Shown here in pieces: positions 18,004 through 26,683 of a stretch of DNA of 64,000 bases. Position numbers and translations under genes: made by a program. The stretch comes from Shewanella olleyana. Lineage in GTDB: Bacteria > Pseudomonadota > Gammaproteobacteria > Enterobacterales > Shewanellaceae. The notes beneath the pieces were generated by a model that saw only the letters and a program-made list of their open reading frames with translations, did not search any database and was not told the origin of the DNA. Numbering within the stretch: the first letter of the stretch is position 1; each line of letters opens with the position of its first letter. The stretch is from positions 186,001 to 250,000 of the forward strand of contig NZ_JAKILD010000001.1 of the NCBI RefSeq assembly GCF_023283825.1, read 5' to 3'.

Positions 18004-20148
18004 TTATTGTCCGCCCCAATCAGAGTGAGCTTCGAGAAGTTGATTATCGTTGTGACAAGTAGAACAAGTCTCTATCACATTTAACGCTTCATAATCTGCT
18101 TCTGGTACACCTAATGAGTCAATTCTACCGACAACACCACCATTTGTTTCAATGTGCTGAATCGTTGATTCATTTAATCCGTAAGGTGGTACGTGACAAC
18201 TAACACAAGCTGCGGTTTGAGGAGAAACAACTAACAAGCCTAAGTCATCACTACCAAATGCTACAGGAGTTGACTCCGATGTGATCCCTTGAATTGAGAA
18301 ACCATCATCACCATGACACGCTTGACACTCTGTTTTCTTAAAGAATAGAGAACCACTTGAGTCATAAACATAATGTTTAGAGTGAACTTTAGTCGCTAAG
18401 TTTGACGCATCGCCACCAGAAGTTGCACGCGTGCCGTTATGACAAGAAGCACAACCATCGATATCATTTGTGTAACGATGTGTAATTTGCGTTGTATGAC
18501 ACTGCTGACAATCTGCCATTTCAGCATGTTGCATACGTGGAGATTCAGCAATTGAAGTGCCATCTAAATTAAAGTAGAAGGTGTCAGAGGTAACATATGG
18601 AGCATCTTGGTCTCCAGCATCTAACTCATCAGTGTTACAGATTTCAATAACACCTTTGCCTGAACAAACATGCAGTTGACTGCTAAGAGCAATGGTTGAA
18701 CCTGCTTCAATCAAAGTAGCGATTTCGAAATCAGTTGCTTTGATAATTGAAGTGATAGAGCCATCAGCGTTTTCAGTAAACGTGTCGTAGCCAACTTTTT
18801 GGTAATTAACTAAGAAGTCATCAGTCAATACACCATTGATTACGATTGCACTGTTGTAACCACCGTATTTATAAGGGCGAGGGTCGATTTGATTTATCGC
18901 TACCGTCTCTTCACCATTTTTAACGGTAAAGTTAACTTCGATTTCTGACCCATCAGCTGCAACTTCCATAGAATTAAACTCTACTTTTAGTGTTGTCGCT
19001 AAAAAGTCGCTGTTTAACCCATAATGAGCGTCATTAGCACCACGTCCGTTACCGTTGTCACCGTGACAGTCAAAGCAATTTCTCTCTGCAAAGTTGCCTC
19101 CATGAGGAGCAGGTACACCGGCTGCTTCTGCAGCAGGGCTTGGGCTATGACAGCTCCAACATGCAGTGGTATCAACATCAGCCTTCCAGCTATCAGTGAG
19201 GTTAAACTCTTCATTTGGATTGTGACAAGTTAAACAGTTTGATGTCATCTGCGGGTAAACACCGTCTTCTGAGTAGTTCGATGTTGTATGGATGCTGTGA
19301 ACCATACCTTTTATCGAACCATCATACTCGTATGCTTCACCAATTGGGTTACCGTCAGCATCTTCATCTTGCTTACTGTAACTGTTATAATCAGCGTGAC
19401 AGAATGAACAGGCTTCTTCAGTGTTATGTTTACCGCCATGCATTGACAGTTCACCAGCTTGTCCTGCACGGTGACATGTTTGACAATCTGAGTTGGCAAG
19501 GATTTGAAGTGGCTTTTCTACTTGAACATCAGTAGCGGGTACCCAGTAAAAGAAACTGTTGTTAACCATAGTTTCTGAGCTGTTATTAGTCGCTTTGATT
19601 GACATGTAAACGCCATTTGTTGCGTCAGCCATGTAATCGTACTTGTCTAATGTATCAATAGCTTGATCAATGGTAATTGTGTAGCTGCCATCTTGATTAT
19701 CTACGAAGCAGTCTTCACACTCACTTTTATCTCCAGCAAAATAACTAGAACCAGTAAAGTAACCGTCACCCTTATCTTTATTGAAATAACTTAACCAAAT
19801 TTGTCTGTCGACACTTGGGTTAACAATTTCATCTTCGCCTGGTTCGTCAGCAGAACCAATACGCCCAAAAGAAATAGCAGCTACATCAGCTTGTGTTAAC
19901 CCAACAACGGCTACGCCATTAGCATCGCTTAGTTTAAAATTAACCGTTAGAAATTGGTTTTCATCAACACTAGCCGTAGTAATAGTACTAGTTAATGCTG
20001 AAACAGAGCCTATTGGTTTACCGACGATGCCATCTTCACCATCTTCACCATCTTTACCGTCACTACCACAACCGGTCAATGCGAAGGCTAATAGGCCTGC
20101 ACTGAATACCGCTTTGGCAGTAGTGTTAAAATTGAATTTTTTCATCAT
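18004..20148 (-). CDS. omcA: Outer-membrane decaheme lipoprotein OmcA
   Basis: The N-terminus MMKKFNFNT and lipobox FALTGC mark an exported lipoprotein of 714 residues. Ten CXXCH motifs run from CQTCHRAGQ to CSTCHNDNQ. The CX8C disulfide pair of this family is in VCSGKGVIEIC. OmcA sits on the cell surface, works with MtrC and reduces minerals and flavins. Frame extension to a TTG at 20160 is possible, but AGGGA precedes the ATG at 20148; a second ATG is at 20145. Odd point: ECEDCF (Cys144, Cys147) is a CXXC without the heme His. It has its own terminator, so it is monocistronic. Confidence 0.95.
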   Translation of the reverse strand: MMKKFNFNTTAKAVFSAGLLAFALTGCGSDGKDGEDGEDGIVGKPIGSVSALTSTITTASVDENQFLTVNFKLSDANGVAVVGLTQADVAAISFGRIGSADEPGEDEIVNPSVDRQIWLSYFNKDKGDGYFTGSSYFAGDKSECEDCFVDNQDGSYTITIDQAIDTLDKYDYMADATNGVYMSIKATNNSSETMVNNSFFYWVPATDVQVEKPLQILANSDCQTCHRAGQAGELSMHGGKHNTEEACSFCHADYNSYSKQDEDADGNPIGEAYEYDGSIKGMVHSIHTTSNYSEDGVYPQMTSNCLTCHNPNEEFNLTDSWKADVDTTACWSCHSPSPAAEAAGVPAPHGGNFAERNCFDCHGDNGNGRGANDAHYGLNSDFLATTLKVEFNSMEVAADGSEIEVNFTVKNGEETVAINQIDPRPYKYGGYNSAIVINGVLTDDFLVNYQKVGYDTFTENADGSITSIIKATDFEIATLIEAGSTIALSSQLHVCSGKGVIEICNTDELDAGDQDAPYVTSDTFYFNLDGTSIAESPRMQHAEMADCQQCHTTQITHRYTNDIDGCASCHNGTRATSGGDASNLATKVHSKHYVYDSSGSLFFKKTECQACHGDDGFSIQGITSESTPVAFGSDDLGLLVVSPQTAACVSCHVPPYGLNESTIQHIETNGGVVGRIDSLGVPEADYEALNVIETCSTCHNDNQLLEAHSDWGGQ

Positions 20149-20261
20149 TGTTCCCTGCAAGAGATTTATTTTAACTTAATTCTTCATCACTAAATTAAGC
20201 GTTTGGATCATTTAATACCTAGTAATAAACTCTCTTATTTTATTGAGTTAGCTCTGCAATC

Positions 20262-20297
20262 ACTGTGATTGAGATCTTACTATTCCGAAAGAGGTAT
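20262..20297 (-). promoter_or_regulatory. Shared regulatory element upstream of omcA, with CRP-like site
   Basis: This is the partner of 17882-17917: same block order and spacing, no gaps, 27 of 36 identical. In minus-strand reading TAAGA-N6-TCACA is a CRP-like site (8 of 10). It lies 114-149 bp before the omcA start, a different distance from that at mtrC. Confidence 0.65.
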
Positions 20298-20300
20298 TAC

Positions 20301-20346
20301 TTAATTTAACAATTTGAACATTAAAATGTTGAAATTGTTAAATTAA
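20301..20346. promoter_or_regulatory. 46-nt nearly perfect inverted repeat before omcA
   Basis: The outer arms TTAATTTAACAATTT and AAATTGTTAAATTAA (15 bp) and the inner arms AACATT/AATGTT around AA are separated only by a G-G mismatch. It starts three bases beyond the shared omcA element. No T run follows in either direction, so it may be a binding site or cruciform rather than a terminator. Confidence 0.6.
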
Positions 20347-20584
20347 AAAGGGTGTTTGGCTTGCTTTTGTTGTATTCAAGTGTTCATTCCGATCTGTGCT
20401 TAAGCATTTGGAATGCTCAATTCGAGCAAGCTTAATTTAAAAATCATTAACTAACGAACCATCGAGTACATTGCTTTTAGCTAAAATTATCATTACTAAT
20501 AATAAGTGTTTTATGTGACTTATGTGTTTAAAATCTGATTTTTTGGCTCTTTTTAGAAGATGTGATAGTGGTTTTTGCTGGAAG

Positions 20585-20600
20585 TGTGACGCAGCTCACG
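20585..20600. promoter_or_regulatory. Strong CRP-like site between omcA and ffs
   Basis: TGTGACGCAGCTCACG matches TGTGA-N6-TCACA at nine of ten positions. It is 437 bp before the omcA start and about 200 bp before the ffs promoter. Which gene it serves is unclear. Confidence 0.6.
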
Positions 20601-20785
20601 GTGGCTATGGTTAAGGCCGTGTTTGCTAAAAAAGATAGATTGTTTCGAGTTTATATAAATTAGATATTTTTTGATGAAAAATAGCATTGTTATTCATTTT
20701 TAGCGGTTAGTTGAACAAATAACGACAGAATTGAATGTTCTTCGCTCAAACAGACACAAAGATGGTAAAAGAGAGCGGATTTAAC

Positions 20786-20814
20786 TTGATCATGCTAATG
20801 GCTTAGGGGATAAT
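20786..20814 (+). promoter_or_regulatory. Promoter of the SRP RNA gene
   Basis: TTGATC (20786-20791) and GATAAT (20809-20814) are 17 bases apart, pointing into ffs. Confidence 0.65.
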
Positions 20815-20821
20815 CCTGCCG

Positions 20822-20846
20822 TTCACATAAAATCACTTTATGTGAA
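20822..20846 (+). other. Hairpin in the 5' leader of SRP RNA
   Basis: The 10-bp stem TTCACATAAA / TTTATGTGAA has a five-base loop. It begins right after the predicted start of transcription and ends seven bases before the SRP RNA. It probably belongs to a precursor leader removed by processing. Confidence 0.55.
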
Positions 20847-20852
20847 ATCTAT

Positions 20853-20963
20853 GGTGACCTTAGGGTCCCCCCGCAATGATAACTTGTGAACTCGGCCAGG
20901 CCTGGAAGGGAGCAACCGCAGCAAGTGACTCGTGTGCCGGGGTGTGGCTCTAGGGGAACCTCC
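20853..20963 (+). ncRNA. ffs: Signal recognition particle RNA (4.5S RNA)
   Basis: The domain IV core is clear: GCCAGGCCTGGAAGGGAGCA, then AACCGCAGCAAGTGA and CGTGTGCCGGGGTGTGGC, close to E. coli 4.5S RNA. The 5' part CCTTAG pairs with CTAGGG near the 3' end. It binds Ffh and guides membrane-protein ribosomes to FtsY. The exact ends are estimates within about five bases. A frame of 60 codons on the opposite strand is chance. Confidence 0.93.
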
Positions 20964-21074
20964 AAATTCCTCTTTTTCTCTATATATAGATTTACTTCTT
21001 AAATTTATTTTTATATACAAAATCAGATTTAAATTATTGTTTAGAAGTCACTCTACTTGCGCTAAGTATTTTTG

Positions 21075-21401
21075 CTAACTATTTTCAATAATCGGCAAAG
21101 CTTCAAGTTTTACTTTTGCTTCAGCTTCTTCTTCGGCAATCCGCTTTTTCAGATTTGTTTTCAAAAACTCTCTAGATTTCTCTAGTGCAGCTTGAATTTC
21201 ATTTTTCATGTTTTGTAGTTCGTTATAATCTTCAAAGAAGTAGGTATCAACTAAGTGCCTAATATAGCGAACGGGCAATTGATTTAGGGTTACACAGCAT
21301 AAATCTGCCAAATACTCTTCAGGAAGTTCTTCCATTAAGCCTTCATCCCTCAGTATTTCCATTAGTAAAACTTCATAATAATTACGGATATCAACTTGCA
21401 T
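21075..21401 (-). CDS. ComFB family protein
   Basis: The 108-residue protein contains the ComFB pattern: DIRNYYEVLLMEIL, then LPEEYLADLCCVTLNQLPVRYIRH, then a charged helical tail rich in Lys and Glu. ComFB was named from Bacillus competence. Members have recently been reported to bind cyclic dinucleotides, so a second-messenger sensor role is possible here; that is an inference. It is the last gene of the minus-strand run from dinG, 36 bp after the deacetylase-like gene, with no terminator between. Confidence 0.8.
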   Translation of the reverse strand: MQVDIRNYYEVLLMEILRDEGLMEELPEEYLADLCCVTLNQLPVRYIRHLVDTYFFEDYNELQNMKNEIQAALEKSREFLKTNLKKRIAEEEAEAKVKLEALPIIENS

Positions 21402-21437
21402 ATTTTACTCCAAGAGAATGACTTTTATATCAGTTTG

Positions 21438-22343
21438 CTACCAGATTGAGTTGGCTGCAATAAAAAGTTGGCTATGACGTTGAGTTAATTCATCTTCATT
21501 TCGGCTATAGCCTCCACCTATCACGGCGGCAATAGGGATTTCAGCTTGTTTAGCTTGACTAAAGATAAACTTATCACGGCTTAAAATACCACCTGTTGAA
21601 ATATTGAGGTAGCCTAAGTCATCATCTGAATGGATATCAACACCTGCATCATAAAGGATCAAGTCTGGTTGATAGATTTGAATCAGGTAAGGAACGACTT
21701 GTTGTAAAGTTTTGATGAAGTCATCATCATTTGTGCCCTTGTCAAATTCAATGTCATGGTCAGAATGAGGTTTCCGTGAAGGAAAGTTTTTAGCACAATG
21801 AAAAGAGCAACTGATTATGTTTTCTAAGTGCGATGATAGTGTCGCAGTGCCATCACCTTGATGTACATCGCAATCAATAATAAGCACTTTAGTCGCTTTA
21901 CCCATATTAATCATATTATTCGCAGCAATCATTAAATCATTAAAAATGCAAAATCCACTGCCATAATCGTAATGGGCGTGGTGATATCCTCCACTTAAAT
22001 GTAAAGATACGCCGTGTTTAATTGCTAGCTCTGCACACAGTGTAGTGCCATTTACTGCATGTAAGGTTCGATTAAGTAACGCTTCACTCCAAGGAAAACC
22101 AATACGACGCATCACTTTGTATTCAAGTTTATTCGATATAAAATCGTTCACATATTGGGGCTGGTGCACTTGTTTTATTAATTCAATATCGATTTTATCT
22201 GGAGAGTGAAAGTCGGCAGGAGTGGTCAAATTGTGGTTGAGTAAATATTGCTGTAGTAGCTGGTATTTAGATGTCGGGAATCGATGCGTAGCAGGTAACG
22301 CCAGCTGAGAGTAGCTGGCGTGATATACAAGAGGAATATTCAA
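21438..22343 (-). CDS. Histone deacetylase-like (class II HDAC/AcuC family) amidohydrolase
   Basis: The 301-residue protein has the arginase/deacetylase fold signatures. GGYHHAHYDYGSGFC holds the catalytic His pair, DCDVHQGDGT the zinc Asp and His, and YDAGVDIHSDD the second zinc Asp. IGGGYSRN is near the end. Bacterial members deacetylate proteins, polyamines or small amides; the substrate here is unknown. It sits between a DUF2057 gene (45 bp) and comFB (36 bp) on the same strand. Confidence 0.9.
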   Translation of the reverse strand: MNIPLVYHASYSQLALPATHRFPTSKYQLLQQYLLNHNLTTPADFHSPDKIDIELIKQVHQPQYVNDFISNKLEYKVMRRIGFPWSEALLNRTLHAVNGTTLCAELAIKHGVSLHLSGGYHHAHYDYGSGFCIFNDLMIAANNMINMGKATKVLIIDCDVHQGDGTATLSSHLENIISCSFHCAKNFPSRKPHSDHDIEFDKGTNDDDFIKTLQQVVPYLIQIYQPDLILYDAGVDIHSDDDLGYLNISTGGILSRDKFIFSQAKQAEIPIAAVIGGGYSRNEDELTQRHSQLFIAANSIW

Positions 22344-22388
22344 TTAATAGTTATAAGCAAAATTAAAGCGTACTAAATACGATTAGTA

Positions 22389-23102
22389 TTAAAGTTGCTG
22401 AATTGCCCAGCTCATAAATTCCTTTCTTGTTTCTTCATCTGCTTGTAACCACCAATATTGAAGCATTTGCTCTGGGTGAGTTGCAGATTGATCGCCTGCT
22501 GGTTCGCCTGTAGTTGCTGGCGCTGCTGCTTTTGATGACACTGGCGCTGTTGCTGCTACTGTGGCACTCGTTGCTACTGCTGCAACAGGTATGGTTTTTG
22601 CGTTACTGTCAGTTGCAGAAGCAGCTAGTGTATCAATATCTTCACCTTTATTACCGCCAAATAAATTACTGATAAAGCTACTCTCTTTGTAGTCCGTTTG
22701 GGTGACTTTATAGTTGACCGAACCATTATCTTTACGAGAGATAACCACTTGCGGGTCCTTTGCAAACGATTTAGGTTTTTTGACAAACTCACCATCAATG
22801 GGTTTAAGTTGGTATTCGTGATCGCCATCTACGGTGATATCAATAATAAACGGTGAAGACTTAATGAAGCTCTGACTGTCACTGAAATCATCATCCACCA
22901 TGTCGTGATACCGAATTGCAATTTTGTGGTTACCATTTTCAAGTGCTAAATTGGTTTTATGAGTAAACATGTTGGTATCTATTTCTTTACCGTCAAGCGC
23001 TAGGTATTCAAAAGACATAGGAATGGTCAGATTAGCAGCTATAGCCGATGTTGAAGTGACGAAAGCTAATAACGCAGCACTTAGCGGAAGAGTAAATTTC
23101 AT
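22389..23102 (-). CDS. DUF2057 family secreted protein (YccT-like)
   Basis: The 237-residue protein starts with a signal peptide (cut near AIAANL). The DUF2057 pattern follows: PMSFEYLALDGKEID, then LALENGNHKIAIRYHDM, as in E. coli YccT. The second half is a low-complexity Ala/Thr/Val linker (about 165-205), then a short helical end with MLQYWWLQADEETRKEFMSW. It is probably periplasmic, of unknown function. It is nine bases after the priC stop, so likely translated from the same message. Confidence 0.82.
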   Translation of the reverse strand: MKFTLPLSAALLAFVTSTSAIAANLTIPMSFEYLALDGKEIDTNMFTHKTNLALENGNHKIAIRYHDMVDDDFSDSQSFIKSSPFIIDITVDGDHEYQLKPIDGEFVKKPKSFAKDPQVVISRKDNGSVNYKVTQTDYKESSFISNLFGGNKGEDIDTLAASATDSNAKTIPVAAVATSATVAATAPVSSKAAAPATTGEPAGDQSATHPEQMLQYWWLQADEETRKEFMSWAIQQL

Positions 23103-23111
23103 TGTTGCTCC

Positions 23112-23777
23112 TTAACGATTGTTATTTCGATATGGCCGTTCAAACATTTGAATGCGCTCTTCAATATAGCTAATTGCTTGACGACATTTCCCTAATCTTC
23201 GATGTAGAGAAAGAATTTCATTTTGTATCGTGATTTTGTCAGTACTGTGACAGTTTGCAAGCTTAGTTTCCATTTCGGCAATTTTTTGTTCAAAAGTTGT
23301 AGCCCAATTCAAATGTTTATTTAATTCCTGATAAATTTGATGGCTATTCTTCATTACATTGCTAGCTATCCAAGCAAAACCACTGTCTGAATGCTGTTGT
23401 TGCTGCTTTTTAGCGTATCTAGCGCGACTATTAGCACGCTTTTGTTCAGCTGTATTCACATTTAAGTTGGTGGTCACTAGTGCACGTCTTAATGCGGTAA
23501 ACCTGTCTTGAATACGCTGACAGCTCAATTCGATAATTTTGACATCAAGTTTGAGCGAAAGTTGCTTTTCTAATTGCTGGATATCTTTTTTTAGTTGCTG
23601 AATGCATGGGCTTAACTGAGCGCCTTGCTGAATAAATAGTTGCGAGTTAAACCGTTCGATGTCCTGCAACATTTTCTTTTGTTGTGCGGGCAAGTGTTGA
23701 TCATGATGCAGAGCGTCTTGTTCAAGTGCACTAAGTTGCTGCTTTAACTGGTAGATAAGCTGATTGGTATTTCTCAT
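23112..23777 (-). CDS. priC: Primosomal replication protein PriC
   Basis: The protein of about 221 residues is rich in helix and Gln/Lys. The C-terminal EILSLHRRLGKCRQAISYIE matches the end of E. coli PriC (EVEAYEARLARCRHALEKIE). PriC reloads DnaB at stalled forks. In-frame ATGs exist at 23792 and 23783, but the one at 23777 overlaps the stop of the upstream permease gene as ATGA, giving translational coupling, so I use it. Sitting downstream of dinG fits a DNA-repair theme. Confidence 0.8.
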   Translation of the reverse strand: MRNTNQLIYQLKQQLSALEQDALHHDQHLPAQQKKMLQDIERFNSQLFIQQGAQLSPCIQQLKKDIQQLEKQLSLKLDVKIIELSCQRIQDRFTALRRALVTTNLNVNTAEQKRANSRARYAKKQQQQHSDSGFAWIASNVMKNSHQIYQELNKHLNWATTFEQKIAEMETKLANCHSTDKITIQNEILSLHRRLGKCRQAISYIEERIQMFERPYRNNNR

Positions 23778-24547
23778 AGCCATGCCGTCCAAGCTAGGTG
23801 TGCAGCAATAGATAATACAGTAATAATAAACAGTGGCTTAACAAACGGGATCCCAAATCTAATTGCTGATTTAGCGCCGATATATGAACCTGCCATCATG
23901 CAAACGCCAATCCATAGCCCTAATATCCAGTCAACTTCACCCAATAATGCAAAAATGACCAGCGCAGTGACGTTACTCACCGATGTCATGACTCGCGCTA
24001 AAGCACAGCTGTTAAGCAAAGGGAGTTTGTGTAGTCTAATACTTGATACAGTCCAAAAAGCCCCAATTCCCGGGCCTGCAAATCCATCATAACCACCCAG
24101 TAACACTCCTTGCGCTGCTTGTTTTTGCTTACAAGGGGATGTCATGGGGGGCTCTTTTAAGTTCTCGCCCATGGCTTTTGGACTGAATAAGGTATAAATC
24201 GCAATGCTGATGATGACTAGGGGGAGTATCTTTTCGAGCCAAGCGGCATCGATTAAGTAAACAAAGATACTACCTAATATCGCGCCAATGAATGTGGCTA
24301 TAAAAGCTGTACGCCAAAACTTTAATCTGATGAGTTGTTGCTTATAGTAAGTGTAACCTGCAGTGATAGAACCAAAACAAGCTGCCAGCTTATTAGTGCC
24401 TAGTGCTAAATGAGGTGGGATCCCCATGGTTAATAGGGCTGGAATAGACAATAATCCACCACCACCGACAACGGCATCAATAAAGCCTGCAACAAGACCT
24501 ATGACGGCTAATATGATCCAATGGCTTGGATCTAACAAAAATTCCAA
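23774..24547 (-). CDS. TSUP family membrane permease (TauE/SafE type)
   Basis: The 257-residue integral membrane protein has seven to eight hydrophobic segments and the N-terminal signature GLVAGFIDAVVGGGGLLSIP. A repeat-like second half follows (GGYDGFAGPGIGAFWT), which defines the sulfite exporter TauE/SafE family. It probably moves a sulfur-containing or other organic anion across the inner membrane; the substrate is not predictable. It is eight bases after dinG and overlaps priC by four. Confidence 0.88.
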   Translation of the reverse strand: MEFLLDPSHWIILAVIGLVAGFIDAVVGGGGLLSIPALLTMGIPPHLALGTNKLAACFGSITAGYTYYKQQLIRLKFWRTAFIATFIGAILGSIFVYLIDAAWLEKILPLVIISIAIYTLFSPKAMGENLKEPPMTSPCKQKQAAQGVLLGGYDGFAGPGIGAFWTVSSIRLHKLPLLNSCALARVMTSVSNVTALVIFALLGEVDWILGLWIGVCMMAGSYIGAKSAIRFGIPFVKPLFIITVLSIAAHLAWTAWL

Positions 24548-24555
24548 ATAAATAC

Positions 24556-26631
24556 CTATTCAATAACTTTACGAAATGGCGGTAGGGCATCGAGTAGTGA
24601 TTTGCCATAACGCTTAGTAATAAGACGTCGGTCTAAAATGGTTACCCGACCATAGTCATCTTCTTTACGGAGTAATCTACCACAACTCTGGATTAATTTG
24701 CGTGAAGCATCAGGAATAGTTAGCTGTAAAAATGGATTACCACCTTTACTCTTGATGTATTCTGCATGGGCTTGTTCAACAGGCGAGGTTGGCACTGCAA
24801 AAGGGAGTTTCGTGACAATCAAATTAGTTAAATAATCACCTGGTAAATCTAAACCTTCAGAAAAACTACCAGTACCAAAAATAATACTGGCTTTCCCTTC
24901 ATCACAACGTTTTTTGTGCTGCTGTAATATTTGTTGCCTTGGCATAGTGCCTTGAACAAAAAGTTGGTCTTTTGGAATTTTGCTGATGACTTGATCGGTC
25001 ACTTTTTCCATTTGCCAGTATGAGGCAAACAAAACCAAAGTCGCCATTTCATCTTCTACTAGCGCGATGATTTGTTCTGCTAGCTCATCAGTAAAGGCAT
25101 CTTCAGTTGGCTCGTTATTCATTTGAGGAATAAATAAGGTGGCATTATTTTCATAATCAAATGGTGACAACAATGCTAAGAAACGACTTCCGTCATTGAG
25201 TGATAAGCCGACTTGATGAGCAAAATGGTTAAAATTATTTAAGGCTCTAAGTGTGGCGCTGCATAACACGACGCCAGCTGCTTTTTGCCATAACATATGC
25301 TCAAGCATAAACCCGACTTCAATAGGCGATGCGCAAAACAAGTAATCTTGCTGTTTACCTGTAATAAGCTCAGCCCACCTCGCCATAGGTGCGCCTTTTT
25401 TAGAGTCTTCTTTTGCAAGCATCTTCCACAGTTTGCTTAAATTCTCGAGTCTTTGCAGGATAAACCCAGCCTCAGACAGGGTGGCTTCAGCCTGATGCTT
25501 AGGCAACTCACCATCTTTAATGGCTTCACTGAGCACGGATTGAATTTTGTTAAACTGTTTAACCGCTAAATTTGAAGTGGTGGCTAAATTTTCTGCCATA
25601 ATTAAGAGCGATTCAGGTAACTTACCATTTTCGAAACGTAATCTCGTTTCTGGGTTGGCAAATAGTTTTGGCTGAGTATCGCAAAAATGCGCCACTTGAT
25701 TTAGTTGCGTAACTAAGTCGCCAATATGGTCCAACATGGCTTGGACTGGCGCAATAATATGGGTAGTTTTAAGTTGGTTTTGTAGTTTTGAACAGGTTTT
25801 AGAGGCTTTTTCTAACCAATCACTTGCGCCGCGAAGCGTCGCTTGTGCGCTAGAGAAATCTCTGGCTACTGTCGGTAGGTGATGGGCTTCATCAATGACA
25901 TAAAACATGTCTTCTGGCTCAGGTAAAATGACACCGCCACCGAGCTCTAAATCTGCAAATAATAAACTATGGTTAACGATTAATACGTCCCAAGTTTCGA
26001 CATCTTCACGTGCTTTATGAAATGGGCAATTGTGGTGGCTCGACATTTGGCGGTGACAACTGTGTTTATCGCAGCAGATTTGTTGCCATAAAAAGTCGGG
26101 TAATGGCTGTTTCAACGTATCAATCTCGCCGTTCCATTTACCTTCTTGAAAGTCTTGATGTAGGGCTTTTAATAAATCAATTTGGCTCTGATCTGGTTTA
26201 GTTTGCCACATGGCCATTTGCGAAGTGTCTTCCGGACCAATCATGGCTGCAAGTTTTGCTAGGCAAACATATCTTTGTCTGCCTTTAACTAGCCCAAATT
26301 TAAAGTCGACACCTGATTGTTGCAAAAAGAAGGGGAGATCTTTGTGAAGTAACTGCTCTTGAAGTGCCACTGTTGCCGTTGCAATACAGACCTTTTTTTT
26401 GCTAGCAAGAGCCAGAGGAATTGTGCCTAGAATATAAGATAAAGATTTACCAATGCCGGTTCCAGCTTCGCATACCATGATACGACGCTGCTTATCGTAA
26501 TCACCTGCTAACGTTTTAGATATTTCTGCCACCATATAGTTTTGTTCTCTGCGAGAACGAAAATTTGGCATCGCAGTCGCAATATCTTTATAGATAGTGC
26601 GGATCTGAGTTTTAATATGATCCGTTAACAT
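24556..26631 (-). CDS. dinG: ATP-dependent DNA helicase DinG
   Basis: The 691-residue XPD-like superfamily 2 helicase has Walker A CEAGTGIGKSLSY near residue 60 and the DEAH box YVIDEAHHLP. Iron-sulfur Cys residues lie around RYVCLAKL and ICCDKHSCHRQ...NCPFH. The C-terminal motif is IQSCGRLLR. DinG unwinds D-loops, R-loops and forked DNA, and its E. coli counterpart is SOS induced. A perfect LexA box lies 53 bp before the ATG. It heads a compact run of six genes on the minus strand. Confidence 0.95.
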   Translation of the reverse strand: MLTDHIKTQIRTIYKDIATAMPNFRSRREQNYMVAEISKTLAGDYDKQRRIMVCEAGTGIGKSLSYILGTIPLALASKKKVCIATATVALQEQLLHKDLPFFLQQSGVDFKFGLVKGRQRYVCLAKLAAMIGPEDTSQMAMWQTKPDQSQIDLLKALHQDFQEGKWNGEIDTLKQPLPDFLWQQICCDKHSCHRQMSSHHNCPFHKAREDVETWDVLIVNHSLLFADLELGGGVILPEPEDMFYVIDEAHHLPTVARDFSSAQATLRGASDWLEKASKTCSKLQNQLKTTHIIAPVQAMLDHIGDLVTQLNQVAHFCDTQPKLFANPETRLRFENGKLPESLLIMAENLATTSNLAVKQFNKIQSVLSEAIKDGELPKHQAEATLSEAGFILQRLENLSKLWKMLAKEDSKKGAPMARWAELITGKQQDYLFCASPIEVGFMLEHMLWQKAAGVVLCSATLRALNNFNHFAHQVGLSLNDGSRFLALLSPFDYENNATLFIPQMNNEPTEDAFTDELAEQIIALVEDEMATLVLFASYWQMEKVTDQVISKIPKDQLFVQGTMPRQQILQQHKKRCDEGKASIIFGTGSFSEGLDLPGDYLTNLIVTKLPFAVPTSPVEQAHAEYIKSKGGNPFLQLTIPDASRKLIQSCGRLLRKEDDYGRVTILDRRLITKRYGKSLLDALPPFRKVIE

Positions 26632-26683
26632 GTATGACCCATTAGCAATCTTTACTTACTAATTCTTTATTTGCTGGTATATG

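Noticed and set aside
20149..20160. TTG-initiated extension of OmcA
   Set aside because: The extension contains the ribosome site AGGGA of the ATG at 20148, where the family start MMKKFNFNT begins.
20838..21020. 60-codon frame on the minus strand
   Set aside because: It runs antisense to the SRP RNA gene and has no family character.
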